In this document: positions 16,553-24,775 of the stretch, in pieces
How positions within the stretch are numbered: the stretch's first letter is position 1
Layout of the letters: each line of letters starts with the position of its first letter
Source: CAVOJY01 sp963696405
Lineage (GTDB): Bacteria; Chloroflexota; Limnocylindria; Limnocylindrales; CSP1-4
Assembly (NCBI GenBank): GCA_963696405.1
Contig: CAVOJY010000007.1
Coordinates: 62,001 to 126,000 of the forward strand
Direction of reading: 5' to 3'
DNA: 64,000 nucleotides
Position numbers and translations under genes: made by a program
Notes under the pieces: model-generated
The model's database searches: none
What the model was told of the DNA's origin: nothing
Seen by the model: the letters and a program-made list of their open reading frames with translations, nothing else

Positions 16553-17146
16553 CTACGGCGCCGTGGCGTCTCGCGCGACCAGCGCCGCCAGCGCCTCGAC
16601 CTCGCCTGCCAGCTGATCGACCATCAAGCTCGTGCTCCTGTGCCTGAAGACGGCCAGCAGCTGGGTGTAGTACCAGAGCTGATCGCGAGGGCCAGCCCTG
16701 AACCGGTCCCACACCACAGCCCCGCCGGCGTCTACATCGGCCACGATCGACCGGCAGTTGTAGAGCTTGTCGGCCAGGGCCACCCGGACGACCTCGGGCG
16801 GAGCTTCCAGGATCACGCGGAGGAAGCCCTCCTTGCGGCCTCGCCATGGAGGCTTCGGCTCGTCGAGCGAATCGCTGCACGCTTCGACGATGAGCGCAAC
16901 GTGGGCGCCGAACCGGCGCTCGATGTCCGCGAGCCGCCCGCGGCCTCCGTGGTCCTCGGCTGCGTCGTGCAGGAGGGCGCCGATTGCCTCGTCCTCGTCG
17001 CCGCCGTCGCCGAGAACGAGGCTCGCCACGCCCAGAAGGTGAGCGATGTACGGGACGGACGTGCCCTTCCGACATTGGCTCTGGTGCACGTCCCAGGCGT
17101 AGACCATCGCGTCGGCGAAGCGGCGCCCGAGCGGCGGCGAGATCAT
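16553..17146 (-). CDS. HD-domain phosphohydrolase (RelA/SpoT hydrolase-like)
   Basis: A 197-residue HD-domain protein. The metal ligands are visible as YIAHLLGVASLVLG (first His), GALLHDAAEDHGG (the HD pair) and ALADKLYNCRSIVADV (the last Asp), the same layout as the (p)ppGpp hydrolase domain of SpoT and its small single-domain relatives. There is no synthetase or TGS domain. It may hydrolyse (p)ppGpp or another nucleotide; this is an inference from fold only. Confidence 0.85.
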   Translation of the reverse strand: MISPPLGRRFADAMVYAWDVHQSQCRKGTSVPYIAHLLGVASLVLGDGGDEDEAIGALLHDAAEDHGGRGRLADIERRFGAHVALIVEACSDSLDEPKPPWRGRKEGFLRVILEAPPEVVRVALADKLYNCRSIVADVDAGGAVVWDRFRAGPRDQLWYYTQLLAVFRHRSTSLMVDQLAGEVEALAALVARDATAP

Positions 17147-17510
17147 CCGTGACTCCCGTGATGGTTCATGCTCGAATCATGCCCGGTCGGCGATCCGCCT
17201 GCGCTGTCCTGCGCCCGGTGTCGAAGCGCGCTAGACTCGCCCACCGTTGGCGGGCCAACAGCCTCCGACGGTGGGCTCCAGCAGAGCCAGCGAACCCAGG
17301 GCTGGGATCCCGGCCCCCTTGCCGGTCGCTTCGGGCGCCCGGTCCGAAAAGACGAGCAGCAGCGGGCGCTCCGGGGCCTCTCCGGAGCGCCCGTGCCGCT
17401 TCATGCGGGCCCGGCCGGCCGGCAGCCGTTTGCCTGACCGGGAGTACACTCCCCGGGCCTGGACCCGCGTGGCAGGCGGGCAGGACCACGGACCGAACGG
17501 GAGGTGACAG
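17147..17510. other. Intergenic region with a strong hairpin
   Basis: No coding region is supported in these 364 bases. The main structure is a perfect 12-bp inverted repeat at 17363-17374 and 17382-17393 around a 7-base loop. It is not followed by a T-tract on the plus strand. Downstream, TACACT near 17452 may be a -10 box for the small membrane protein at 17511, but no -35 is evident. I recognise no riboswitch. Confidence 0.5.
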
Positions 17511-17912
17511 ATGCAGACGGGTGGAACGCGCCCGACCGGGATCACGATCCTGGCGATCCTTGCCGCGATCGCCGGGGTCTTCGGGATCTTCGGGGCGCTG
17601 GGGCTGCTCGGGCTGGGCTCGATCGGCGTGTTCGGCGGCGTCGCGGGTGCGGGGGCGGCGATCACGATCATCGGGCTCCTGCTCCTCGCGCTCAGCGTCG
17701 TCGAACTGGTGCTCGCATACGGCTTCTGGATGCTGCTACCGTGGGCGTGGTTGCTCGGTGTCGTCCTCCAGGCGGCATCGATCGCGCTGAGCGTTCTCGA
17801 GCTGGTTCTCGGTTACGCCACCATCGGCGGGATCCTCGTGAGCGTCGCGGTCGCGGCGGCGATCCTCTACTACCTCAACATGCCCGCCGTGCGGAGTGCG
17901 TTCGGCCGGTAG
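17511..17912 (+). CDS. Small hypothetical membrane protein
   Basis: A 133-residue protein with a short polar start and four hydrophobic helices (about residues 11-33, 38-62, 65-96 and 98-122) very rich in Gly, Ala, Ile and Val, ending in a polar tail. It resembles small uncharacterised membrane proteins of actinobacteria and Chloroflexi. GGGAGGTGA just before the ATG is a strong ribosome site. It is transcribed alone, with the strong hairpin of the previous intergenic region about 120 bases upstream. Confidence 0.75.
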   Translation: MQTGGTRPTGITILAILAAIAGVFGIFGALGLLGLGSIGVFGGVAGAGAAITIIGLLLLALSVVELVLAYGFWMLLPWAWLLGVVLQAASIALSVLELVLGYATIGGILVSVAVAAAILYYLNMPAVRSAFGR

Positions 17913-18055
17913 CGCACACTGCGTCCCGGCCGCGGCCCTCCGCCTCGGGTTCGTCTCAGGGCGCACCCGCGGGCTGTCTGGTACCGTTCACGGCCGCCGC
18001 TGGGTCGGCCGCAGGTAGAGCCCGGCACGGTCGCGGCCCGAGGAGGAGATCGCAC

Positions 18056-19615
18056 GTGTTGAAACGCATCCTGTCGGTCGTCCCGCTCGTCGTGGGGCTG
18101 GTCTTTGCCTTGGCGGCATGTACAAGCGGAGCCGGCGGGACGGGCGCGCCCTCGGGTTCGAGCCCGGCGCCCGCGTCTGGGGCCGCCGCGACGCCCACCG
18201 CGACCCCTCCAGGGGCGACGGCCATCCCGGGCGCTTCCGCCGCGCCGGTTGGCAGCGTCGCCGGAACGAGTTGGAACCTCGCCGAGATCGACGACCAGCC
18301 GATCGCCACCGGCGTCGAGGCCACCATTGCGTTCGGAGCGGACGGCCAGGCGACCGGCTCGGGTGGCTGCAACACGTTCAACGGTCCGTACACCGTGGAC
18401 GGCATGTCGATCAAGATCGGGCCGCTGGCGGCCACCATGATGGCCTGCCCCGAGCCGCAGATGACCGTCGAAGCGTCCTACTTCGCCGCCCTGGACAAGG
18501 TCACCACGTGGCAGGTCCCCCAGGACGTCCCGATCGCGCAAGGTCCGCTCGTGCTGGCGGGCCCGGGCGGTCAGCCCAAGCTCACGTTTGCGCCGGCTGC
18601 GCCGGCGGCCGCCGGTTTGGCCGGCACGAGCTGGGTCCTGGCCGGCCTCGGCAACCTCCCGCTCCCGGGGAACGTCCAGGTCACGGCCCAGTTCGGTACG
18701 GATGGCACCGTGTCCGGCAACGCGGGCTGCAACACGTACAGCGGCTCGTACACCGTCGACGGCGTGTCGATCGCCTTCGGCCCCCTCATCTCGACGAGGA
18801 TAGCGTGCCCCGAAGCGCAGATGGTCGTCGAGACGGCCTACCTGGCGGCGCTCGGCAAGGCCGCCGCCTGGTCGATCGGGACGGACGGCAAGCTGTCCAT
18901 CTCCGGCCCGGATGGCAAGGTGGCGCTCGTGTTCGACCCGGCCGCCAGCCTCGCGGGCACGAGCTGGATGCTCACCCAGCAGGATGGCAAGCCGGTGCCC
19001 GCGGGCGTGACCATCACCGCCGGGTTCGGGGGAGACGGGAGCGTCTCCGGATCTGGAGGCTGCAACAACTACAACGGCCCGTACACGGTCGAGGGCGGGT
19101 CCATCACGTTCGGCGCGTTGGCCTCCACCATGATGGCCTGCCCCGAGCCGCAGATGGGCGCTGAGACCGCCTACCTCGGGGCGCTCAAGGAGGTTAATGC
19201 CTGGACGGTTGAGGGAACGACGCTCACCCTCGCCGGGCCGGGCGGCCAGCCGGGGCTCGTGTTCACCCGGTCGCTCGCCGGCACCACCTGGTCGCTCGCC
19301 GGGCTGAACGGCCTGCCGCTGCCGGAAAAGGTCCAGGTCACGGCCGAGTTCGGATCGGACGGCACCGTGTCTGGCAGCGCGGGCTGCAACACCTACAGCG
19401 GCTCGTACACCGTCGATGGCGGATCGATCAACATCGGCTCCCTCGCCTCGACGGAGATGGCCTGCCCGGAGCCGCAGATGGCCGTCGAGACAGCCTACCT
19501 GGCCGCGCTCGGCAAGGCCACCGCGTGGACGATCGACTCGGAGGGCAAGCTCTCCCTGACCGGAGCTGACGCCAAGCTGTCGCTCGTCTTCACCGCCGCC
19601 CCGCCGGCGGAATAG
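18056..19615 (+). CDS. Lipoprotein with four META (HslJ-like) domains
   Basis: A 519-residue secreted lipoprotein. The signal peptide ends in the lipobox LAAC, followed by a 45-residue Ser/Pro/Ala/Thr linker. Four META domains of about 110 residues start near residues 68, 187, 299 and 407, each opening with AGTSW or AGTTW and holding a GCN(T/N) turn and ACPE(P/A)QM. In HslJ this fold is linked to heat-inducible novobiocin resistance, but the general role is unknown. Domains 1 and 3 resemble each other, and so do 2 and 4. GTG is the start, preceded by GAGGAGGAG. Confidence 0.85.
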   Translation: MLKRILSVVPLVVGLVFALAACTSGAGGTGAPSGSSPAPASGAAATPTATPPGATAIPGASAAPVGSVAGTSWNLAEIDDQPIATGVEATIAFGADGQATGSGGCNTFNGPYTVDGMSIKIGPLAATMMACPEPQMTVEASYFAALDKVTTWQVPQDVPIAQGPLVLAGPGGQPKLTFAPAAPAAAGLAGTSWVLAGLGNLPLPGNVQVTAQFGTDGTVSGNAGCNTYSGSYTVDGVSIAFGPLISTRIACPEAQMVVETAYLAALGKAAAWSIGTDGKLSISGPDGKVALVFDPAASLAGTSWMLTQQDGKPVPAGVTITAGFGGDGSVSGSGGCNNYNGPYTVEGGSITFGALASTMMACPEPQMGAETAYLGALKEVNAWTVEGTTLTLAGPGGQPGLVFTRSLAGTTWSLAGLNGLPLPEKVQVTAEFGSDGTVSGSAGCNTYSGSYTVDGGSINIGSLASTEMACPEPQMAVETAYLAALGKATAWTIDSEGKLSLTGADAKLSLVFTAAPPAE

Positions 19616-19690
19616 GCCCCGGCTGCCGGTCGGCACCGGTCGGCACCAGTCGGCGCCGGGAGACGCACCCCGGTGAGTTAGGCTGTCCGG

Positions 19691-20398
19691 GTGACCACGT
19701 GGAACCGGTCCGCCAAGATCGCGTTCGTCGGCTCGCACGGCGTCCGGAAGACGACCGCCGCCCATGCGTTCGCCAGCACGATGCAGCGGGCGGGACGCTC
19801 GGTCGAATACGGGCGCGAGGTGATCCGCGACAACCCGCTCCCGATCAACGAGGCCGCCACCGGCGAGGCGCAGCTCTGGGTCCTCGTCTCCCAGGTCCGG
19901 CAGGAGCTGGAGCTGGCTCCGAAGGCCGAGGTCCTGGTGACCGATCGCGCGGTCGTCGACAACTATGCGTACTACCTCCGGGCCTGCGGCATGGTCGATC
20001 GCTTCCAGGTGGAGCCGCTCGTCCGCACCTGGGCGACCACCTACGACCTGGTCGTCCGACTCAGGCCGGACGTCGCGCTGCGAGCCGACCGGATGCGCAG
20101 CACCAGCGATGCGTTTCGAGGGGAGATCGAAGCGATCCTCGACGAGGTCCTGCCCCGCCTCGTTCCCGCCTCGCGGTTCGTCACGATCCCGGCCTCCGAG
20201 GTGACCGACACGTACGACTGGTGGCCGCTGGCCGAACGGCTGGCGGTGATCGTGGGCGAACCGTTGCTCGCGGAGGGAGTCGCCCGTCACCGCCGGCCTC
20301 GGCGCCACGTCGATCGCGTACCCGCGGCATCTCCGGCCTCGCCAGGGTCCCAGCTCGAGCTGGAGTTCGAGGCGAGGCCGGGCGCCGAGGAGGCCTGA
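19691..20398 (+). CDS. AAA-type P-loop ATPase with an altered Walker A motif
   Basis: A 235-residue protein of the single-domain AAA_28/NadR-kinase-like group. The P-loop reads GSHGVRKTT where the family has GSHGVGKTT, so the Gly before the catalytic Lys is Arg (CGG in place of GGG). The Walker B-like strand is EVLVTDRAVVDN. The usual role is an ATPase or nucleotide/ribosyl kinase. The C-terminal 35 residues are low complexity. If the Arg is real, nucleotide binding should be impaired; a single base error would also explain it. Confidence 0.75.
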   Translation: MTTWNRSAKIAFVGSHGVRKTTAAHAFASTMQRAGRSVEYGREVIRDNPLPINEAATGEAQLWVLVSQVRQELELAPKAEVLVTDRAVVDNYAYYLRACGMVDRFQVEPLVRTWATTYDLVVRLRPDVALRADRMRSTSDAFRGEIEAILDEVLPRLVPASRFVTIPASEVTDTYDWWPLAERLAVIVGEPLLAEGVARHRRPRRHVDRVPAASPASPGSQLELEFEARPGAEEA

Positions 20399-20468
20399 TC
20401 CCGACCAGCGCCGTTGCGCAGCTCGCGGACGTGTGCAGTCGTCCGTGGGAGGCGGTAGGCTGCCACGC

Positions 20469-20996
20469 ATGAACGACGAGGTGAGGCACGGCGAGGTAAT
20501 CGACGTCGCTGGTGCGGGCGAGTACCGCCAGTGGACGGACGAGCGACGCCGCCCGGGGGTTCCCATCCTCGGCATCCTGCTCCTGGCACTCGGCGGGATC
20601 CTGTTGGTGAACCAGCTCGCGCCCGGGGCCGTGAACCTGGTGTTCTCGGCCGCCGGCCTGGCCATCGGGCTGGGGTTCCTGTACTCCTGGTTCCGCGGCG
20701 GTTGGGGGCTCTACCCGGGCATCCTCTTCATCGCCCTGTCGCTCCCCGGCCTCCTCGTCGGCCTGGGCGTGCTGCCGCAGCGCGACGGCTACAGCACGCT
20801 GCTTCTCGGGGTCGGCCTGCTCGCCGTCGCCCTCCTGCGGCTCCGCGACCGGCGAGGGTTTGGCTGGCAGGGGATCCTCGGGCTGGTCCTGGCGCTGGTC
20901 GGCGGCGCCGCCATTGCGGGCGACATCGGCGTCGGAGCGTTCATCTGGGCCGCCGTCCTCATCGGGGCCGGAGTCATGATCATCTTCCGTCGGTAG
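20469..20996 (+). CDS. Hypothetical membrane protein with short cytoplasmic head
   Basis: A 175-residue protein: about 30 charged N-terminal residues, then six hydrophobic segments in three hairpin pairs (near residues 33-50, 56-75, 80-97, 103-117, 126-148 and 153-170). Similar GGILLVNQL-type repeats are found in DUF5668/LiaI-LiaF-like membrane proteins of envelope stress systems, a weak resemblance. Fifteen bases separate it from the next gene, so the two are likely cotranscribed. Confidence 0.65.
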   Translation: MNDEVRHGEVIDVAGAGEYRQWTDERRRPGVPILGILLLALGGILLVNQLAPGAVNLVFSAAGLAIGLGFLYSWFRGGWGLYPGILFIALSLPGLLVGLGVLPQRDGYSTLLLGVGLLAVALLRLRDRRGFGWQGILGLVLALVGGAAIAGDIGVGAFIWAAVLIGAGVMIIFRR

Positions 20997-21011
20997 AGAG
21001 GAGTCGCTCCG

Positions 21012-22028
21012 ATGCCTGTGTCCATCGACCTCGGCGGGTTCGGCTCGCTCGGTACCTTTGGGTCCCACACTGGAACGGCCCCGTCTCCGTTCGACGCCCT
21101 CAATGGGCCCCGGCTCGCTGGACCGCAGGGGAGCCATCCGCTGCATTCGGTCCGCGCCGAGGAGCTCGTCCGGGCGGTGGGCGGCGCGGTCACCGGCGAG
21201 ATCATCGTTGACCACCCGGTCATGGTTGGCGAGGGGATCACCGGGACGATCCGGCTGGTCGCCGTTGATCGGGTGGCCGCCCGGGGGGCCGCGCTCCGCC
21301 TCGTGGGCCTGCGTCTCGACGAGGTTCCTCGCTCGGAGGAGGACCGCGACTCAGACGGCCACGTCACGCGCTCCGAGTACTGGGTCGAGACCCAGGGCAA
21401 GCTCTTTGTCCAGGACGCTTTCACCGAGCCGGCCATCCCCGCGAGTCTCGAGCCGGGCGTGGCCTGGGAAGGTGGGTTTGCCATCCCGGCCCCGCCCCTC
21501 GGGCCACCATCGGCCCACCTGGGCGAGGCGATCATTGCCTGGGCGCTGGAGGTCCGCTGGGACATCGCCCACGGCGCCGACCACTTCGTGGCGACCTACC
21601 TCCCGGTCGCCCAGCACCCCGACCTCCTCCGTGCCGGGGTCGGCAAGCAGGGTGGAATGAGCCTGATGGACATCGTGCCCGTGGACGGCGCGACGATCTC
21701 CGTGACCTCGCCGCTGCCCGCCCCGGCCGGTTCGGAGATGGTCGTGCGGGTCGCATGGCCGTCCGCTCCCGGTGGCGGACGGGCCGCGCGGATCGAGCTC
21801 CACCGCCGCACCAACGCGCCGAACGGTGCAGAAGGGATCATCGCGTCGGCGACCATCGATTCAGGGCTCCTGCCGAGTGGGGCGGCCGAGGCCCGTCTCC
21901 TGGTGCCGGCCGGGTCGGCTCCGTCGTTCGACGGGGCGGGCCTCGAGATCAACTATGTGATCCGGGCCCTTGTCGATCGGCGCTTCCGGTCGGATGCAGC
22001 CATCGAGCGCCCGGTGGCCATCGTCTGA
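21012..22028 (+). CDS. Hypothetical protein with an arrestin-like N-terminal domain
   Basis: A 338-residue soluble protein. From residue 48 to about 200 the pattern GEIIVDHPVMVGEGITGTIRLVAVDRVAARGAALRL and later EPGVAWEGGFAIPAPPLGPPS matches the beta-sandwich rhythm of arrestin-like/Spo0M proteins (a GxV-V-GxxxxG strand pair). The second half is also beta-rich. No enzyme motif is visible. It sits 15 bases after the membrane-protein gene, suggesting a shared transcript and perhaps a membrane-associated scaffold. Confidence 0.55.
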   Translation: MPVSIDLGGFGSLGTFGSHTGTAPSPFDALNGPRLAGPQGSHPLHSVRAEELVRAVGGAVTGEIIVDHPVMVGEGITGTIRLVAVDRVAARGAALRLVGLRLDEVPRSEEDRDSDGHVTRSEYWVETQGKLFVQDAFTEPAIPASLEPGVAWEGGFAIPAPPLGPPSAHLGEAIIAWALEVRWDIAHGADHFVATYLPVAQHPDLLRAGVGKQGGMSLMDIVPVDGATISVTSPLPAPAGSEMVVRVAWPSAPGGGRAARIELHRRTNAPNGAEGIIASATIDSGLLPSGAAEARLLVPAGSAPSFDGAGLEINYVIRALVDRRFRSDAAIERPVAIV

Positions 22029-22046
22029 CCCGGTCGCGCCGCGGCC

Positions 22047-22454
22047 CTAGCGAAACGGATCGACCACCAGGACCCCGTCGAAGTCCTGCCCGTGCTGAAG
22101 GTCCTCCGAGCACAGCGTGTCGCACGAAAGAGAGCGGGCGGCCTCGACGATTGCGGCGTCCCAGTAGTTGATCTGCCAGCGGGCCCTGGTGACGAGCGCC
22201 GCCTGCATGAGGGGCACGGTCATCTCCTGCACTGGGAACCGGAGCAGGGCGTTCATCAACGCCACGGCCGCGTCGTGGGCGACTGGCGCCGCCGCGGACG
22301 AGCGCGTGGCCTGCACGTAGAACTCCTGCAGTACCTGCACGGAGAGCGCCAGGTCCGGCTCGTTCAGGAGCGCCGCCGCTCGGTCCGCCTTGGCTGCTTC
22401 CTCCGGATCAGAGCTGATCGCGTAGAGCAGGACGTTCGTGTCAACGAAGCGCAT
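22047..22454 (-). CDS. PIN-domain ribonuclease toxin (VapC-like)
   Basis: A 135-residue PIN-domain protein. The acidic active-site residues are visible in FVDTNVLLYA (Asp near residue 4), LQEFYVQ (Glu), NYWDAAIVEAA (Asp) and CSEDLQHGQ (Asp), the VapC layout for an RNA-cleaving toxin. The gene starts inside the end of the upstream antitoxin gene, overlapping it by 14 bases, which is typical for a coupled toxin-antitoxin pair. Confidence 0.88.
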   Translation of the reverse strand: MRFVDTNVLLYAISSDPEEAAKADRAAALLNEPDLALSVQVLQEFYVQATRSSAAAPVAHDAAVALMNALLRFPVQEMTVPLMQAALVTRARWQINYWDAAIVEAARSLSCDTLCSEDLQHGQDFDGVLVVDPFR

Positions 22455-22695
22455 GGCGCTCGTGGACCTCATCGCGCGTCATGCGCGCGGCGGCGGAGTG
22501 GCCCGCGTGGTCGGCGCGAATCCGGGCGATTGCCTGGTTCTGATCGCGCTGCATGCGCTCGAACCCGGGCTCTTCCTCGGTCATCCGGACGAGGTACTCG
22601 CGCACGAGTGCCGACAGCGACCGCCGCTTCTCGGCCGCCCTGACCCGGGCACGGTGGTACAGCTCGTCATTCACGGATACTGTGATGTTCTTCAC
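22441..22695 (-). CDS. Ribbon-helix-helix antitoxin (VapB-like)
   Basis: An 84-residue partner of the PIN toxin. The N-terminus KNITVSVNDELYHRARVRAAEKRRSLSALVREYL is a ribbon-helix-helix DNA-binding domain; the acidic, disordered C-terminal half would wrap the toxin. GTG 22695 is chosen because the fold starts there; a TTG six codons earlier is possible. The gene leads the toxin and overlaps it. It should bind its own promoter, where an inverted repeat is visible. Confidence 0.82.
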   Translation of the reverse strand: MKNITVSVNDELYHRARVRAAEKRRSLSALVREYLVRMTEEEPGFERMQRDQNQAIARIRADHAGHSAAARMTRDEVHERHALR

Positions 22696-22706
22696 GTATT
22701 CACAGT
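22679..22706. promoter_or_regulatory. Inverted repeat at the antitoxin start, candidate operator
   Basis: ACTGTG at 22679-22684 and CACAGT at 22701-22706 are perfect mirror arms separated by 16 bases and straddle the antitoxin start codon. Ribbon-helix-helix antitoxins commonly bind short palindromes at this position. The assignment is by position and symmetry only. Confidence 0.4.
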
Positions 22707-22746
22707 AACGCAAACCTGGCGGCCCGGCAAGCGGCGCCGGCGCAGT

Positions 22747-24000
22747 TCAGACGTGGCCAAGGCTGACGTGGCGTGTCTCGGGCAGGAACGCGATGCAGGG
22801 GAGGGCGAGCAGCGCCGAGGCCGCCGCCACGATCAGCGCCCCCTGCAGGCCGATGAGCTCCGCCAGCGCCCCCACGAGGACGGTGCCCAGGGCCCCCGCG
22901 ACCATTGTCACGAAACTGTTGAGCGCGACTGCGACGCTCCGGTTGTCGGGCAGCAGCTCCTGCATCATCACGAGCTGCACCGGTCCGGCGCTCAGGAACA
23001 CGAGGCCGGCCAGGGCGAAGGCCGCGAGCTGGATGGGGGCGGGAGGCGTCAGCAGGGCGAGCGCGAGGAGTGGCGCGCCGATGCCTGCGCTGGCCGCGAG
23101 CACCGTCCGCCGCCCGAGCCGGTCGGAGAGGGTGCCGCCGACGAACGCACCCGCCGCCGCGCCGAGCCCGAACGAGGTCAACGCCGCGCCGGCGAAGAGG
23201 ATGTCGGCGCCTTCACCCACGAGGTAGGTGGGACCGAAGACCAGGAGGGTCGCGGTGGCGGTCGCGACGAGCGCACCCGCGGCCGCGAGGAGGAGGAAGC
23301 CGCGCTGGACGACCGAGAACGCCCGACGCAGGGGGGTGGTCGCATAGCGGACCTGCAGGCCCGGCCTCCTGGCAAACAACCAGAAGAGGCCGAGGGAGGT
23401 GACGAGGCCGGGCGCGACGACCACCCAGCTCCAGCCGAGTCCGACCGTGGCCAGCACGGCGGCCATCGCGAACGGGCCCACGGCACGGGCGAGCTCTCCG
23501 CCGGTCATGAAGTACGACGTCGCTCGCCCCCACTGGCTGCCGGCCGCCCTCGTCACCCAGGCGCCGGCCGGCGGGTGGAAGACCGATGAGCTCAGGCCGA
23601 CGATCGCCAGCAGCGCCGCAACCGCGAGAGGTGAAGGGGCAATCCCGAGCAGGCTGATGGCCAGCGCGGTCACCGCCGGCGGCAGGATGACCCAGTAGCG
23701 GGTGTCCACGCGGTCGGCTACCCATCCCAGCACGGGCTGCACGATCGTCGCCCAGCGGAGCGTGGACGCGAGAAGCCCGGCCGTTACCAGGCTGATGCCC
23801 AGCTTCGGGATGAGCAGGGGCAGAAGCACGCCGATGAATGCGGGGTACACATCGTGCACGAAATGCGCCCCTGACACCGCGAGGATGGTGGTCGTGTCGA
23901 AGGCCCCCCGCTGGACGGCATTCGCGGCCCCGATCTCCCGGGGTCCGGTTGCCTCGACGAAGGAGGGCGCGGCGGCGACGGCAGGCTCGGATTCGATCAC
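22747..24000 (-). CDS. MFS efflux protein, Fsr-like
   Basis: A 417-residue twelve-helix major facilitator. The N-terminal GAHFVHDVYPAFIGVLLPLLIPKLG resembles the fosmidomycin-resistance (Fsr) group, and the MFS loop 2-3 signature appears as GWVADRVDTRYW with a second copy GGTLSDRLGRRTVL in loop 8-9. It should export a small drug-like or metabolic compound by proton antiport. It ends about 50 bases beyond the VapB gene and is divergent from the cupin gene. Confidence 0.85.
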   Translation of the reverse strand: MIESEPAVAAAPSFVEATGPREIGAANAVQRGAFDTTTILAVSGAHFVHDVYPAFIGVLLPLLIPKLGISLVTAGLLASTLRWATIVQPVLGWVADRVDTRYWVILPPAVTALAISLLGIAPSPLAVAALLAIVGLSSSVFHPPAGAWVTRAAGSQWGRATSYFMTGGELARAVGPFAMAAVLATVGLGWSWVVVAPGLVTSLGLFWLFARRPGLQVRYATTPLRRAFSVVQRGFLLLAAAGALVATATATLLVFGPTYLVGEGADILFAGAALTSFGLGAAAGAFVGGTLSDRLGRRTVLAASAGIGAPLLALALLTPPAPIQLAAFALAGLVFLSAGPVQLVMMQELLPDNRSVAVALNSFVTMVAGALGTVLVGALAELIGLQGALIVAAASALLALPCIAFLPETRHVSLGHV

Positions 24001-24082
24001 TCGGTCGCACTCCAGGCGCCAGGACGGGCGCAGCCCGGCTCACCCCTGGTCATGTCATGCTGTGGGCGGAAGGAGTGAGCAC

Positions 24083-24433
24083 GTGAAGATTACCGGTCTC
24101 GACGCGGTGGAGCAGGTCGAGGTGACCCTGGAGGGAGCCCGCAACGTCCGCAAGCAGATTCCCATTGGCGCAGCCGACGGGACGCCGAACCTGTCGGTGC
24201 GCGTGTTCACCATCGAGCCCGACGGTCACACTCCCTATCACCGCCACGCCTTCGAGCACCTGAACTACGTCGTCCGTGGCACCGGGGCCATCGTCACCGA
24301 GACCGGCGAGGAACGGCCCGTCAGGGAAGGGGACTTCGCCCTCGTTCTCCCGGACGAGCTGCATCGCTACCGGAACACCTCTGACAGCGAACCCTTCGTC
24401 ATGATCTGCGCAGTGCCCAAGGAGTACGAGTAG
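24083..24433 (+). CDS. Single-domain cupin protein
   Basis: A 116-residue cupin. Motif 1 is HTPYHRHAFEHLNYVVRGTG with the His, His and Glu metal ligands, and motif 2 is VREGDFALVLPDELHRYRNTSD with the third His. Such small cupins may be isomerases, dioxygenases or binding proteins. The GTG start is seven bases after a GGAAGGAG ribosome site. It is divergent from the Fsr-like exporter. Confidence 0.82.
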   Translation: MKITGLDAVEQVEVTLEGARNVRKQIPIGAADGTPNLSVRVFTIEPDGHTPYHRHAFEHLNYVVRGTGAIVTETGEERPVREGDFALVLPDELHRYRNTSDSEPFVMICAVPKEYE

Positions 24434-24456
24434 CTCGGGCGTATGGCCGAGGCCTC

Positions 24457-24485
24457 TTGACATGTCAATACCCCGTGGGGGTATT
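24457..24485. promoter_or_regulatory. Overlapping palindromes, CsoR-family-like operator
   Basis: TTGACATGTCAA (24457-24468) is a perfect 12-base palindrome that also supplies a -35 hexamer. It overlaps by two bases a second dyad, ATACCCC and GGGGTAT around GTG (24468-24484, extended by one A/T pair on each side). The second form matches the G-tract dyads bound by the CsoR/FrmR/CstR repressor family, which respond to copper, formaldehyde or sulfur species. Such a repressor gene is not in this window. Confidence 0.5.
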
Positions 24486-24523
24486 CAGAGCAGCGCGAAT
24501 GGTGTATGATTTCGCTCACAGGG

Positions 24524-24544
24524 CCGTGTCAAGACTTGACACGG
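24524..24544. promoter_or_regulatory. 21-base palindrome upstream of dnaG
   Basis: Arms CCGTGTCAAG (24524-24533) and CTTGACACGG (24535-24544) are perfectly complementary around a single A. It lies 14 bases downstream of TATGAT and shares TGTCAA/TTGACA half-sites with the palindrome at 24457. It could be a protein-binding operator covering the transcription start, or an RNA hairpin in the leader. Confidence 0.55.
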
Positions 24545-24775
24545 CAATGCCTGTGTCCGGCGCCCGGCGCGCCTGAGGCGTTCGCCTTGTCGGACGACGG
24601 GTGACCAGGACCCGGCGAGATCCGGGGACGTATCAGAGTCATGAGAGACGACCGCGGGCGGCGAGGCGAGGTGGCCGCTGCGGAACGTGAGCGAGGTCGG
24701 GCGCGTCCCCCGGCCGAGTCGGGGCGCTGAAGCTCCGGATCGGGCCCACCAGGACCCACCACGCGAGGATTGTCC

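Larger units (their letters stand above)
24434..24775 (+). other. Leader and regulatory region of dnaG-rpoD
   Basis: This 342-base space holds no supported gene. It contains three palindromic elements described separately (24457-24468, 24467-24485, 24524-24544) and a -10-like TATGAT at 24505-24510 without an obvious -35. The remaining 230 bases to dnaG are GC-rich with several short inverted repeats and could be a long 5' leader. I recognise no known RNA family. Confidence 0.6.
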
